This document shows, in pieces, positions 12,524 to 23,155 of a stretch of DNA of 64,000 nt. The DNA is from Sarcocystis neurona (lineage: Eukaryota > Apicomplexa > Conoidasida > Eucoccidiorida > Sarcocystidae). Under the pieces are notes generated by a model. It saw nothing but the letters and a program-made list of their open reading frames with translations, made no database searches and was not told where the DNA came from. The translations under genes were made by a program, and so were the position numbers. The DNA lies in contig KL647292.1 of the NCBI GenBank assembly GCA_000727475.1, forward strand, positions 943,424 to 1,007,423, given 5' to 3'. Within the stretch, counting starts at the first letter, position 1, and every line of letters begins with the position of its first letter.

Positions 12524-15500
12524 TCACTTCAAGATGTTGCGGAGAGCAGCTGCTACCCAGTAACTCTTCAGAAGCATTTCTGCGGCCGCTCGCTTTTCGG
12601 TCGCTGCTAGCGCCATCCCCAGCTCCTGCCGCACCAGCCGCTGCCGCATCCACGCGTCACCCCACACCTTTACTGCTATTGCTGCTTCTCGGCTAAGCGG
12701 CTCCACACTGCTGCAGCTGCTGCACACATTGCTGTCCCAAACAGTCGGCTGCAGCTGTTCGGGCAGCTGCGTCTCCTGCTGCTGCTTGTCGAGCTCCTGG
12801 ACACTGCTCGGTGGGAGTCTGTTTGCCTCTGCACACCAGTTGTCCATGCTTGCAGCTAATCCGTCAAGGCAGCAGCGCGCAGCGAGCGCCGTAAGGTCGC
12901 TGCAGCTGAGCCGATTTGGAGAACCTGCAGCCTCGCAGCTGCAGCTGAAGTGCTCTGCTTGATGCAACAGCAGCAGACGCACCAGCTGCTGGTGCGGAAG
13001 GAGCACGCGGTCGTGCTGCTGCGCAAGCATCGACGGCTGCGGCAGAGAAAGCTCCGGCTGCTGCATCCCCTGAGACGGCTGAAGGACAGAAGTTGCAGAG
13101 CGAAAGGAATGAACACCGCCCTCTGAGAGCCCGGGTAATACCACAGAGTTTGTGTCTCTGCAGCCTCTCTTCACGATGCTGATTCCGCTGCTGCCTTGGT
13201 ACTGCGGCTCGTGACCCTCCGCCACTCTCCAGGCGGGCTGCTGCGGCGGCAGTGACAATGCCTCCTCCTTCTCCTCCTCACGTAGAGCCGCCTCCTGCTG
13301 CTGCAGCTGCAGTTGCAGCGGCCGGAGTTGTGCATGCTGCAAGTGTAAGGGACCTTGTGGCTTCTGCAGCTGCTGCTGGGCAAGGTGCTTCCACGTCAGT
13401 CCTATCCGTTTAAGTTGACGCCGCTGCACCGCCAGTAGATCATTCAGAAGACCTGTATCTTCCCAGTTGCTGCTGCTGTTGTCGAACAAGCTGCTGCTGC
13501 TGCTGCTCCACCCGCTGCTGCCGCCGCTGCTGCCGTCGTTGTCAAGTAAGCCTGGAGTGAAACACAGACGCTGCCTCAGGAAGAGCAAACGGCCTAAGGT
13601 ACCTGCAGCTTGCAGCAGCAGGCCCTCACTGACCGCAGCAGGAGGAATGCAGCTGCCTGCACCCCACGGATCGACCGGCATGTCAAGCAACTCCTCGAGA
13701 GTGTACAGGCTCCGCACCTGCTGCTGCGAGCAGCCCCCCGGCTCACGGTCTGCACCGGTTTCTTCCAATAGCGCGGCCGCAACAATGCTGCGCACGTCTT
13801 CTAACGACCTGACGCCTGCAGGAGCTGCAGCACAGGTCCGGGTATTGCCTCGCGAGCATATACACTTGGAGGCTGTTGCTGTTGCTGTTGTCACTCCCCT
13901 CGCGCCACTGCACGCTCTGCATGCACACTCGGCATTCACGGTGCTGCTGTCCGGCTGCCTGCGGCACCTGCTGTAGTGGCTGCGAGTGGTCAGTTGCTGC
14001 TGCTGCTGCTCTTCTTGCTGCAGCACGACGAGCACCAGTGGCTGCGGCAGCACGTGACGAAGACCCACCGGCGTCAGCGCTTTGCAATTTGCAACAGAAG
14101 CAAGATACCAAGCAGTGAGAATCTCTATGTGTTCCTGCGGCTGCAGCAGCACTTGTTCTTCTTCGCTCTCAACAGCAGCTGCCAGTGTTGCAGTGATCCT
14201 AGGCCACCCTGCGCCTGCAGCAGCAACTCTGCATGCACGCTGCTTCAAATCTTCTGCTGCGGGGAGAAATCTAGAGCTCCTGCTCCTGGTGGCCACGCGG
14301 CTGCCTCTGCTGGCATTCCGTCGTCGGCTGCCCTTGCTGCTGCTGCTCCTGCTGCAGGCCGAACTCGTGGTGCCCGTGTTGCTGCTGCTGTTTGATGACT
14401 CTTGTTTGACGACTGCTGCTGCTTCTTCTTCTATCGAATCTGCGCACGACGACAGCGTGCTGTGGCTGCTACATCTGCCACTGCGGTTGGGCTGCGAGCG
14501 GCTGCCGCTGGTGCAGCGGCTGCTGCATGTACTACAGCATCGTATGCGGCAGTGGCCGGAGGGCGCTGTGGAGCAGCTGCAGGAACAGGCCACTGCTATT
14601 GCTCCTTCTGCAACAAACTGGTCCGTCACGTGCTTTTCCAGAGCCGCACAAATACCAGCATAGAAAGAATACGTAGAAAGACAGCGCAGCATCAGCTGCT
14701 GCTGCTGCTGCGCGGTCATGCGGGACAACGGAAACCCCACACCTCTCCTTATCAAAACAGTCTCTCCGGGCAGCATGTGCTCCCAGCACGTCTCTATTGT
14801 TCCTTCTTTTGCTGCTGGAGCTGCTCCTTTTGCTGCTCCTCCTCGCCTCGTGCCGCCTTCTGCAGTAGCTTCCGTATCTTCTGCAGCAAAGACAGAAATA
14901 CCGTCTGGACTGCGTTCTTGCTTCCCCTTCTCGCTCACTCCTGTTTTGCTGCTGCTGCGGGTACTGCGGCAGCCGATGGCGTGGCCGCTGCCGCTGGTAC
15001 TACCCATCAGCATCCGCAGCAGGATTTCTGCGTCTGCATGCTGCGCAGCAACAGCTGCAGCTACGGCTGCTGCATCCACCTTTTGAAGCTTCAGGATGTC
15101 CTTCGAGACAGAGGGGGCTCTCTCTGTGGAGAGAGTAGTGGCGAGAAGCTGCTGCAGTCTTGTGGAAGCGCTGCTGTTCATGTCTGAAGCTGCAGCAGCC
15201 ACCAGAGTGTGGGGAGGTGCAGCAGCAGCTGCTGCACCGGGTGACACTACCGCTTCACCGAACGAGGCGGCCTGGGCAGCAGCAACTGCAATAGCAAGCT
15301 CTTGTTCCTGCGTCACCTGCTGCAGCGCCGCCACTACCGCTTCGAATCCTGCTTCGCCTTTCTCGCCTGCTGCAGGGGATGTCCCCGGCGGTGTCGCAGC
15401 CCCAGCGAGAGCAGCAGCTGCTGCAACAGCAGCCCCGAGTAATGAGCAGGGTTCCCCCGCCAGTACTAGAAGAAGGTTCTCCAAGCCGACGTAACTGTCC

Positions 15501-18469
15501 GGAGTTTCTTCAACAAAGACGGGAGCTTCCAACACTCCGTGGAAATAGTCACACAGTCCCAACGCTACTGCTGCTGCAGCCTCTGCAGCAAGTGCCGCCC
15601 TTGCACCTGCACCTGTTGCTGTTGTTACACCTCTGGAGCCTGCGGTCGCTGCAGCGGCAGAAGCGACAGCAGCTGAAGTAGCAGCAGCGACGTCGATATG
15701 CGACAGCACCAGGAGGCTGCTGTGCATCAAGCAAAGTTTGTGGGGTGGCAACAGGCAGCGAGACGTGTACATCCACAGCAGCAATGGCAGCAGCTCCGCA
15801 ACAAAGCAGCGGACGTATTCGACGCACTGGGTCCGCCGCAGCAGGTGCCAGCGACAGCAGTAGCATGCACACTCACCTGCTGCTGCTGCTGGCTCACTGT
15901 CTAGCCCCTGTCGATGATGCTGCCGCTGCTGCGCGGCTGGTCCCCCTGCGTCTCCGGCATCAACGCCAGCTTGCTTTGCACACGCATCAGCAGGACTGCG
16001 GCCAGCAGCAGCTCCAGCGGCATCAGGAGCAGCACCCGTCGGTGGAGCAGAAGCAGGAGAGCGTTCCACTACCGCAGGGGTGCGGCGAGCAGCCGCTTCA
16101 GCATCTGCAGCAGCCGCGCAAGCTGCAGCGTCAGCCGCGCAAGCTGCAGCGTCAGCCGCTGCTGCTGCGTCTTCTGCGTCGTCGCACACTTTCCAGAATC
16201 CAGCAAGCGACAGCAGCAGCGTGTCGCCTGCGTCGCCGGGAGTGCACAGCAATAGCAGCAGATATGCAGAGAACAGGGTGGGGCTGCTGCGAACAGTGGA
16301 GCAAAAGAGAAACACGCGGTCAAGCCGCTGCAACAGCGCCTGCTGTTTCAGTCGCTGCTGCCAAAACCGCCGCAGCAGATGGCGCTTACGCGTGTACAAT
16401 TCTGACAGCCGCATGCGTCTAGCAGCAGCGACCTTCTTCCCTCTCCTTCTCTCTCCAGTACCGCTTGCTGCCTCCCCGGCCCTTGCTGTGTGGCCTGCGG
16501 TTGCTGCTGAGTCTGGTGCAGCTCGTTCCGTCGATCCTGCTGATGCTTCTGCCGCTGCTGCGTGCGCTGCTGCTGTTGTTTGCGCTCCGGCTGCTGTTGA
16601 GGACACGTGTTCTGGCGTCGCACCCGCTGTATTCGACCGCGCTGCCCGACCAGAACTCGGATCGCCACCAGCAGCAGCAGCAGATGTACTGTTGCGTCTG
16701 TTGCTGCGGCTGCTGCACCTTCGGCTGTTGCTGCTGCTTTTGCTGCGTTGTCGTGTGTGTACAGTCTGTTTCGTTTCCTCCCTCGCCTTCTGCCTCTCGA
16801 AAAACCTCTGCTGCCGGAACTGCTGCTGTTGCTGCGTGATGATCCTCTGCCGCTGCAGATCTGCTTCTTCTTCATTTCCCGGTGTTCCTGTCAACGCTGC
16901 GGAATCTTCTGTAGCATGACGCATTTGCTGCACGTCCTGCCGTTCCTCCTGCACGTAGATCCGGAGCTCCTCTTCGAGCTGCTGCTGCGGTTGCCAGTGA
17001 TGCTGCATGCAGTGCCGCTGGTGCTGCAACAGACGCAGCCTGTCGCTAACGCGGTCGTAGGTGCTGCTGTCGAGTCCACTTGTCTCAGTTTTTGCGTCAG
17101 CAGCAGCAGCAACGCACTCTTGTTCTCCCGCTTGCTGCTGGTGTGAACTTCCAGGCTTTCTGGGCAGCGCAGCGCACATAAACAGCAGCAGCCGTCGTAC
17201 CTCCACCGCCGCAGCAACAGCTCGACGAAGCAGCTGTTCCTGTCGCTGTTGCTGCCACTCCTGGTGCTGCTGCTGCCACTCCGGCTGCTGCTGCCACTCC
17301 GGCTGCTGCTGCCATTCCGGCTGCTGCTGCCACTGCTGCTCCTGCGGCTGTCGCCACTCCTGCTGCTGCTGCCGCTGTGGCGAAGACCAAGGAAGAACAG
17401 GCTGGGCAACGGGGGCTGCTGCTGTCTTGAAGCGCGTCGACCGCGTTGAAAGTCCGTCAGCGTCAGGGAGTGGGGGAGGCGCTGCCAGATACAGCAACGC
17501 AGCAGGAGATACGACCTCTGCTTCGGGAGCAGCAGCTCGTGCAGAAGCAGCGGCAGACGGAGAGGAAACGGAGGAGGACGAGGAGGACAAGCTGCTGCGA
17601 CGCTGCAGCAGAGCGTGGGCTAAGGCTGCTCGACCAACACAGGACCGAGCACCTGTGTTTTTTTGTGCGGGCCCCGCTGCGTGTGCTGCTCCTGCTGCTG
17701 TCGCCGACGCAAACGCAGCAGCTGCGGTCGCCTCCGCGGCAGCACCTACTGCGGCTGCCTCGGGCTGCGTGGCACAGAGTAGCGCAGCAGCAAAGCACCG
17801 CAGCAGCTGCACACTATGCTGCACCAGCCGCTGGTCCGCGTCTGCAGCGGCAGCAGCAGACATTCCTCCAGCGCAGGCCGCCGCGCTGTCGGGAGGGTCG
17901 CAACTAGCAGAAACAGCAGCAGCAGCATGCCGCTGGAGAGGAGGACACCCCACGGGAAAGCTACAAAAAGGTTCTTCGATAAGCAGTTTTGGTGTTGCTG
18001 GTAATGTTGGTGCGTGTACCTTCTCCGCTCCGAGAGCTGCTGTTGCTGTTAACAACCCTGCGGCTCCTTCTGCAGCTTCGGCTGCTGTCCCTGCCTCTGC
18101 CGGTTCTGCTGCGGTTGCTGCTTCTACTGGTGAAGCTGCTTCTTTAGGTGCTGCCGCTGCTGCTGTTGCGGCGCTTACGTCCGCTGCTGCAGTAGCAGCC
18201 TCAGCAGGTGCCACGCACTCTGCTGCAGAAGGCACACCTGTGGTAGCCAGATGCGGTGCTGCTGCTGCTGCTTGCCATGCGATCCGAGGGAGTCCTGCAT
18301 CATATCCCGCAGGACGTGCTGATGCGGCAGCTGCAGCTCCATTTGTGAAGAGCGCTTCTACGCTGACCTCCCGTGCATGCGTTGACCCTGGAGGTTGTTT
18401 CTTCCTGTTGCTTTCCCCTGCTGAGACTGCTGCTTCTGCTGGCGCTGTCGCTGCAGTCGACGGAGCCAT
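12524..18469 (-). CDS. Large Ala/Gln/Ser-rich hypothetical protein, 1981 codons
   Basis: This is an uninterrupted minus-strand frame of 1981 residues from an ATG at 18469 to the stop at 12524, by far the longest in the window. Its sense strand carries the CAG/GCA/AGC orientation expected of coccidian exons. It contains long Ala and Gln runs, Ser/Arg-rich stretches and a six-residue PEWQQQ repeat near residues 380-405. Between these lie less repetitive, Leu-rich helical-looking blocks (roughly residues 730-765, 890-925, 995-1015 and 1445-1475). Spaced Leu-rich helices of this kind would be compatible with an organellar helical-repeat RNA-binding protein, but no RAP domain or other diagnostic motif is seen, so no function is assigned. 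A possible 5' exon lies at 18470-18813. Internal introns cannot be excluded, because triplet bias keeps several frames open; an antisense plus-strand frame (17061-18629) is such a shadow. Confidence 0.6.
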   Translation of the reverse strand: MAPSTAATAPAEAAVSAGESNRKKQPPGSTHAREVSVEALFTNGAAAAASARPAGYDAGLPRIAWQAAAAAPHLATTGVPSAAECVAPAEAATAAADVSAATAAAAAPKEAASPVEAATAAEPAEAGTAAEAAEGAAGLLTATAALGAEKVHAPTLPATPKLLIEEPFCSFPVGCPPLQRHAAAAVSASCDPPDSAAACAGGMSAAAAADADQRLVQHSVQLLRCFAAALLCATQPEAAAVGAAAEATAAAAFASATAAGAAHAAGPAQKNTGARSCVGRAALAHALLQRRSSLSSSSSSVSSPSAAASARAAAPEAEVVSPAALLYLAAPPPLPDADGLSTRSTRFKTAAAPVAQPVLPWSSPQRQQQQEWRQPQEQQWQQQPEWQQQPEWQQQPEWQQQHQEWQQQRQEQLLRRAVAAAVEVRRLLLFMCAALPRKPGSSHQQQAGEQECVAAAADAKTETSGLDSSTYDRVSDRLRLLQHQRHCMQHHWQPQQQLEEELRIYVQEERQDVQQMRHATEDSAALTGTPGNEEEADLQRQRIITQQQQQFRQQRFFERQKAREETKQTVHTRQRSKSSSNSRRCSSRSNRRNSTSAAAAGGDPSSGRAARSNTAGATPEHVSSTAAGAQTTAAAHAAAAEASAGSTERAAPDSAATAGHTARAGEAASGTGERRRGKKVAAARRMRLSELYTRKRHLLRRFWQQRLKQQALLQRLDRVFLFCSTVRSSPTLFSAYLLLLLCTPGDAGDTLLLSLAGFWKVCDDAEDAAAAADAAACAADAAACAAAADAEAAARRTPAVVERSPASAPPTGAAPDAAGAAAGRSPADACAKQAGVDAGDAGGPAAQQRQHHRQGLDSEPAAAAGECACYCCRWHLLRRTQCVEYVRCFVAELLPLLLWMYTSRCLLPPHKLCLMHSSLLVLSHIDVAAATSAAVASAAAATAGSRGVTTATGAGARAALAAEAAAAVALGLCDYFHGVLEAPVFVEETPDSYVGLENLLLVLAGEPCSLLGAAVAAAAALAGAATPPGTSPAAGEKGEAGFEAVVAALQQVTQEQELAIAVAAAQAASFGEAVVSPGAAAAAAPPHTLVAAAASDMNSSASTRLQQLLATTLSTERAPSVSKDILKLQKVDAAAVAAAVAAQHADAEILLRMLMGSTSGSGHAIGCRSTRSSSKTGVSEKGKQERSPDGISVFAAEDTEATAEGGTRRGGAAKGAAPAAKEGTIETCWEHMLPGETVLIRRGVGFPLSRMTAQQQQQLMLRCLSTYSFYAGICAALEKHVTDQFVAEGAIAVACSCSCSTAPSGHCRIRCCSTCSSRCTSGSRSQPNRSGRCSSHSTLSSCADSIEEEAAAVVKQESSNSSSNTGTTSSACSRSSSSKGSRRRNASRGSRVATRSRSSRFLPAAEDLKQRACRVAAAGAGWPRITATLAAAVESEEEQVLLQPQEHIEILTAWYLASVANCKALTPVGLRHVLPQPLVLVVLQQEEQQQQQLTTRSHYSRCRRQPDSSTVNAECACRACSGARGVTTATATASKCICSRGNTRTCAAAPAGVRSLEDVRSIVAAALLEETGADREPGGCSQQQVRSLYTLEELLDMPVDPWGAGSCIPPAAVSEGLLLQAAGTLGRLLFLRQRLCFTPGLLDNDGSSGGSSGWSSSSSSLFDNSSSNWEDTGLLNDLLAVQRRQLKRIGLTWKHLAQQQLQKPQGPLHLQHAQLRPLQLQLQQQEAALREEEKEEALSLPPQQPAWRVAEGHEPQYQGSSGISIVKRGCRDTNSVVLPGLSEGGVHSFRSATSVLQPSQGMQQPELSLPQPSMLAQQHDRVLLPHQQLVRLLLLHQAEHFSCSCEAAGSPNRLSCSDLTALAARCCLDGLAASMDNWCAEANRLPPSSVQELDKQQQETQLPEQLQPTVWDSNVCSSCSSVEPLSREAAIAVKVWGDAWMRQRLVRQELGMALAATEKRAAAEMLLKSYWVAAALRNILK
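16110..16152 (-). repeat. 21-bp coding tandem duplication
   Basis: A 21-bp unit containing CGCGCAAGCTGCAGCGT occurs twice in direct succession inside the large minus-strand frame. It adds seven residues of Ala/Cys/Asp-rich sequence in frame. Confidence 0.7.
17255..17335 (-). repeat. 18-bp coding tandem repeat (PEWQQQ)
   Basis: Three near-perfect 18-bp units (17276-17293, 17294-17311, 17312-17329) plus degenerate flanking units encode PEWQQQ on the minus strand. The 18-bp period keeps the frame of the large protein, as expected for replication slippage in a Gln-rich segment. Confidence 0.75.
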
Positions 18470-18813
18470 TGCTGCAGCAGAAATGCGGCTGCTACGGCGT
18501 TGCTGCGCGTGGCCACTATGGCTCTTCCACGTTCAGCCACTGCGTCGTGCAGCCCCTCCTGCCGTTGCTGTCTCCTGGTGCTGCATCTGTTCGCTACTGC
18601 AGCCGCCTCCTCTTTTGGAGCTTCTGTAGCGAACGCTCTCCCTCCTGGCAGGGTGTGTTGCTGATGCAGCTGTAATCTGCTGCTGTTGTTGGGCGGGACA
18701 CCTGCCACCGGGACTCGCGCTGCTGATTCTACACGAGGTGTACGAGTCGCAGAGAACGGACGAAGACACGCACAGCGGAACAAAAGAGGCTCCCGCTGCT
18801 GCCGCTTCTTCAC
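18470..18813 (-). CDS. Possible 5' exon of the large minus-strand gene
   Basis: A minus-strand frame with Met near 18813 runs through this segment and overlaps the start of the 1981-codon frame in a different register. Its first 35 or so residues are basic, Ser/Arg-rich and lack acidic residues, like a mitochondrial presequence. An acceptor-like TTTCTGCTGCAG sits just before the downstream ATG, so splicing from this exon into the large frame is possible. I could not identify a convincing donor. It is tentative and depends on the large frame being real. Confidence 0.2.
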
Positions 18814-20330
18814 TGCAGAAAGTTGCTTCTCTGCTGCTTTTGCCGCCGTTCGTCCTCCTCGACTACTGCTGGTTTCCTTGGACGCTGCTCCTGCTGCTGG
18901 GGCGACTGCTGCTGTTGCCGTTGCTGCTGTGACTGTTGCTGCGGCTTGGCTCCTGCTTCTCTGCAGCGGGTGTTATTGCGTGACTGTGTTCCTGGAGCTG
19001 TTGCCTGGCTGCTGCTGTTGCTGCCGCGAGGATACTTGGCTACTGATACTGTTGATGTGCCACTACTTTGAAAAGACGGCACGACGACGCCGCGTCTCTT
19101 TTTCCAGTTGTAGCGGGTGCAGCGACTGCAGCAGGGGAAGCAGGGGGCGGGAGAGCAGCTGCTGCAGGGCACAGCCGTCTGCGGCTACGGAAGCGGGTAC
19201 AATACAGCAGCAGCTGCACACGTGTGTGCCAGAAGAAGAGAAAGGATAGCAGAACGGCGAAGATGAACCGCAACTCGAGCACGGCGAGAAGTGGTAAGAA
19301 ATGCCGGCAGAAGACGCATAAGCGGATTCTGCAAGGCAAGCAACAACGTTCGGCAGCAAGCCGCAAGGGGCAGCGCTGCTGCTTGCCACCTGCGACACTG
19401 CCAGTGGCAGCTTTCGGAGCTCCTGCACGGCTTGACCAAACTAAGCGGCGGCAGCAGCAGCCGCGACGAAGGCAACGGCAGCAGCAGGTGAGGCAGCACC
19501 CCGCATTGTCGTGGCAGCAGCTCGTCAATCGGCGACGGCGCAGGGCCGACACCTGCGGCCCTCATGCCGCAGCAGCAGCAGCAGGCCCACCGCCGACAGG
19601 CCTCTCCAGCCGCACTGAGGGCAGAAAAGCGTCCGGCACGCTGCAGCACTGGAGAGACTGTTGCCGTAGTCGAAGAGATGCGCCAGGAGACGACTCCTAG
19701 TAGCCCAACGGCACGCTTTCTTCTGAAAAAAGGCATGGCACAGCTGCTGCGGTTGCTGCAGCAGCAGTGTGAGTGGACGAAAAACGCCTCAGCAGCAGCA
19801 CCTGCAGGACGTGCGTGAATCCATCGCAAGGAGAGTGACGTGGGCCCTGCTGTTACTGATGCTTTTCGACCTGGTTGTTTGTTGCCCCTCGATGGGTGGG
19901 GTTCCTGGTCGCAGACGCAACTGCAGCCAATCGTTGCTGCCGGCCCTGTCGTCAATTGAGTGCTGCTCGTGCTAGGGGGTTCTGCTGCAGGAGCCGCTGT
20001 AGTCTTCCGCGTTTACTGGGTCGTTCAGACGACCTGTGCGCTCCCAGGTACGACGGCTGGTGCTGTTTCCGCTGGGGCGCCTTCACTCTTGCTGCTATTG
20101 CCACTGCTGTTGCCGCTCCTGGTGCTGCTGCTCCTGCTCCTGCTCCACCGGCGTAATGCTGCTGTGGCTTCAACTTGTTTTGCTTCTGGTGCTGCTGCGG
20201 CGGTTGCTTCGCCTGGAGCTGGTGCTCCCGCGTGCCGCTGCCGGGCCAATCGCACGGCCACCGAGTGCCGGACAACACACATGCATACACACCGATATCG
20301 CAAGTATGACATGAAGAGGAGGGAAAGAGA

Positions 20331-20430
20331 CGGATAAAAGGATAAAGACGACTAGCTGCGTACACATACAGCAGGAACAAACGGACAAAAGGATATAAAG
20401 ACGACGAGCTGCGGACACATACGGCTGCAG
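20331..20430. repeat. Imperfect 51-53-bp tandem duplication
   Basis: Two copies of a unit holding GGATAAAAGGAT...AAGACGA(C/G)...AGCTGCG...ACACATAC lie end to end, starting at about 20331 and 20382. A two-base insertion changes the period from 51 to 53. The unit does not preserve frame and looks non-coding. Confidence 0.6.
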
Positions 20431-22963
20431 TAGAGGCTGCAGCAGAAAACGCTTGGAAGCAGATGCATGTGCAGTATTGACCGTCGTCAATAGCGCATGC
20501 TGCAGCCGCAGGAGCAGGGTCAACTGCAGAGCAACAGCTGGTCTCTCCGAAACGGATTTTTCGTGCGCCCCCTCGTTCCCACCAGCACAGCAATGGCAGC
20601 AGTGTATATCTGTCTGTCAACAACGGCTGAAGCAAGAGCTGCTGACGACAGCACCGCTGTCGTCGGGCTGCTGCAGTCACTTGCGGCACCAGTGGCAGCA
20701 GCACCAGCAGCAGCAGCAATTGTAGCAACAGCAGTAGGACCAGCTGCAGCAGCGCGCAACAGCTGCTCCAGCTGCACCAGTAGCCTCCGCACCAGATGCA
20801 CCGGAAGCACTGCCAGCACGCTGGCCACACGTGCTCTCAGGCGAAGATTCCTTGTTTAAAAGCGCTGCCTAGTCACATGCTACCGTAGTCTTTAATTGCC
20901 AACAGACAACCCGTTTATAAATTTACTTGGCGGATGTAGATGTCTATACAAATATGTGGACGTTAGGGGTAATGTGGCAGCAGCTCAACCGAAAGGGTCC
21001 AATACGGGTGTGTGCGAGTCTGTGTGTGTGTGTATATATATATATAGGAACAGCAACAGCAGCAGCCGCACACTGGTGGTATTGCTTGCCACGTTATTAA
21101 TGCACGGCTCATTTGGAAATGGAGTTAAACTCGACAGGTGTAGAAAGTGTAACTCCCCTACAGGATTCCTGAGGAAACGTAAGCATCCCTCCAGGTGGGG
21201 GAATCATATGCTTGCATGTATACTACTCGTCAAAGAACTTCGTGTATTAGGTACAAGTCTTGGTTTAAAAATCTTATATATGATTCAACTAAATATTCAA
21301 CTGGTACACTCGCTTTCTGGACTGTAGAGATATTCGGCTTTCTTCGCGTCAGTGAATACTTACGGCTCTCTGCACTTACTGAAAATGCGTGTGCACGTGC
21401 ACACACACGTGCCTTTATTGTGCGTATATGCATACCTATTTTTAATGAGTGCGTACCGAACTTTACTGTGCCTCTATACGCTGACGCGTGTATGTAGCTT
21501 CACAGGTGCATTCGCACTTGTGTCTGCACCCTTAGTCGGAACTCCGTTCCCAAATGAGCCATACATTATTAACGTGGCAAGCAATACCACCAGTGTGCAG
21601 CTGCTGCTGTTCCTGTTCCTCTAAAGCGTGTTGACTGCGTAGGCGCTGTTCTGCAGAAAACACCACGCTTTAGTCTTCAGACGACGACGTACAGATTCAG
21701 AGAAGCATTTTTATATAATTCGTGTATACATGTCTCTCTATAGACCTGCGTACGTACACTTGTACAAAAAGAAGGCCAAAAGTGAGGTAACCATGTACCT
21801 GCACCGGCGGTGCGGGCAGGTATCGTGTGTGCACCTACATAATTGTACGTCGTATGTATCATACACGTATATACATATATATATATGGAGAGAAAAACCT
21901 ACGTCTGCGCATACATTCAGACGGTTCCACATGAGACTGTACGGGAGGAACAACCTGGCGGTAGAATACACAGAACGTCCAAGCAGTGCTGGCAGATACA
22001 ACGTCGCCTGCAGCTCACTGTGGCGTGGGACTCCCCCCTCCCACTTCCACAGATGCACCCCTTGGACATAATATACGGAAGTTTCAGTACGCGTCAGAGC
22101 GCTGGTTTGCCGCTGTTGAGAACTTACAGGAAGTTGACTACTCAAAACCTCGCAAACGAACACTTTGAGTAAATTGCTTGGAAGCAGAAATAGGCGGACG
22201 CATAGCGACGTATCTTCCCACACATGTAGCCAAACTCCACGTAATATATATGTATATATATATATGTATATGTGGATGTGTAAAAGTAGCATGTGATGGG
22301 CGGTAGCACATCAACTCGAGTATCACCAGCCGGTCAGGGCCGCGGATGATAATGGTGACTTTGTACCTGAGAAACAGGTTTAGCATCTCTTACGAGCACA
22401 CAGCCAGCTGTTGTTACTGATATGGAAAGCGTTTTTGCAGGCGCGCTTTGAGCTGCGTAGTGTGTGTTTACTGCCACTGTCTGCTGCGCAGATTCTGGTG
22501 CCGCCTTCGTATAGTAACCCTGTGTCTTCTGGCATTTCTGCTACGCAACAGCTTTTGTTACCGGTCCTCTTCCTGCTCCTCCTCTTCCCAGCACTACCGC
22601 TGCTGCTACGCCTGCCTCTTCTGGTAGTGCAGTAGCGATTGTCGCTGCTAACACTGGCGTAACTCTCTATTACGGTCGTCTCCGCAGCCGACTATATCCC
22701 TGCGTTCACGGCTACTGCTGCCGCAGGGAGCAGTTCGCGCTCTCCTCTGCTCCACCAGCAGACTGCTGCTCCTTGGAGCTGCTACCGTAGCATTCCGGCC
22801 CCCAAGAACCGTACACCTACGTCTTCACAGTGTTTCTATTTGGTGGTTGTTGGTGCTCCTAATATGCGGTGGTTTCTCAAAGCGTTGCTGGTGGTTCTGC
22901 TGTCACATACTTCTACCCCTACTTAGCGCTCCGTTGCGTTCATTCCTGCTGAATTCTTCTTCT

Positions 22964-23155
22964 CCTACTAAGTGCTTCGTTTCGTCCATTTCCTGCCATT
23001 CTTTGCTGCTGCCACACTCCGACGACACTAAAACTGCAGCTACTACTCCTGTATACTACTTATCCTACGTAGTGCTTCCTTCCGTTCATCTCCTGCCATT
23101 CTCTGCTGCTGCCACCCACCGACGGAACTAAAACTGCAGCTACTACTCCTGTAGT
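22964..23155. repeat. 100-bp tandem duplication
   Basis: Two copies begin at 22964 and 23064 and share blocks such as AAAACTGCAGCTACTACTCC exactly 100 bp apart, with scattered mismatches. A degenerate fragment of the same unit precedes them at about 22917. The period is not a multiple of three, which argues against this being exon sequence. Confidence 0.7.

Noticed and set aside
17061..18629. 522-codon plus-strand frame antisense to the large minus-strand gene
   Set aside because: It is Ala/Cys-rich and has the CTG polarity of non-sense strands. The opposite frame is nearly four times longer, and triplet bias keeps both strands open.
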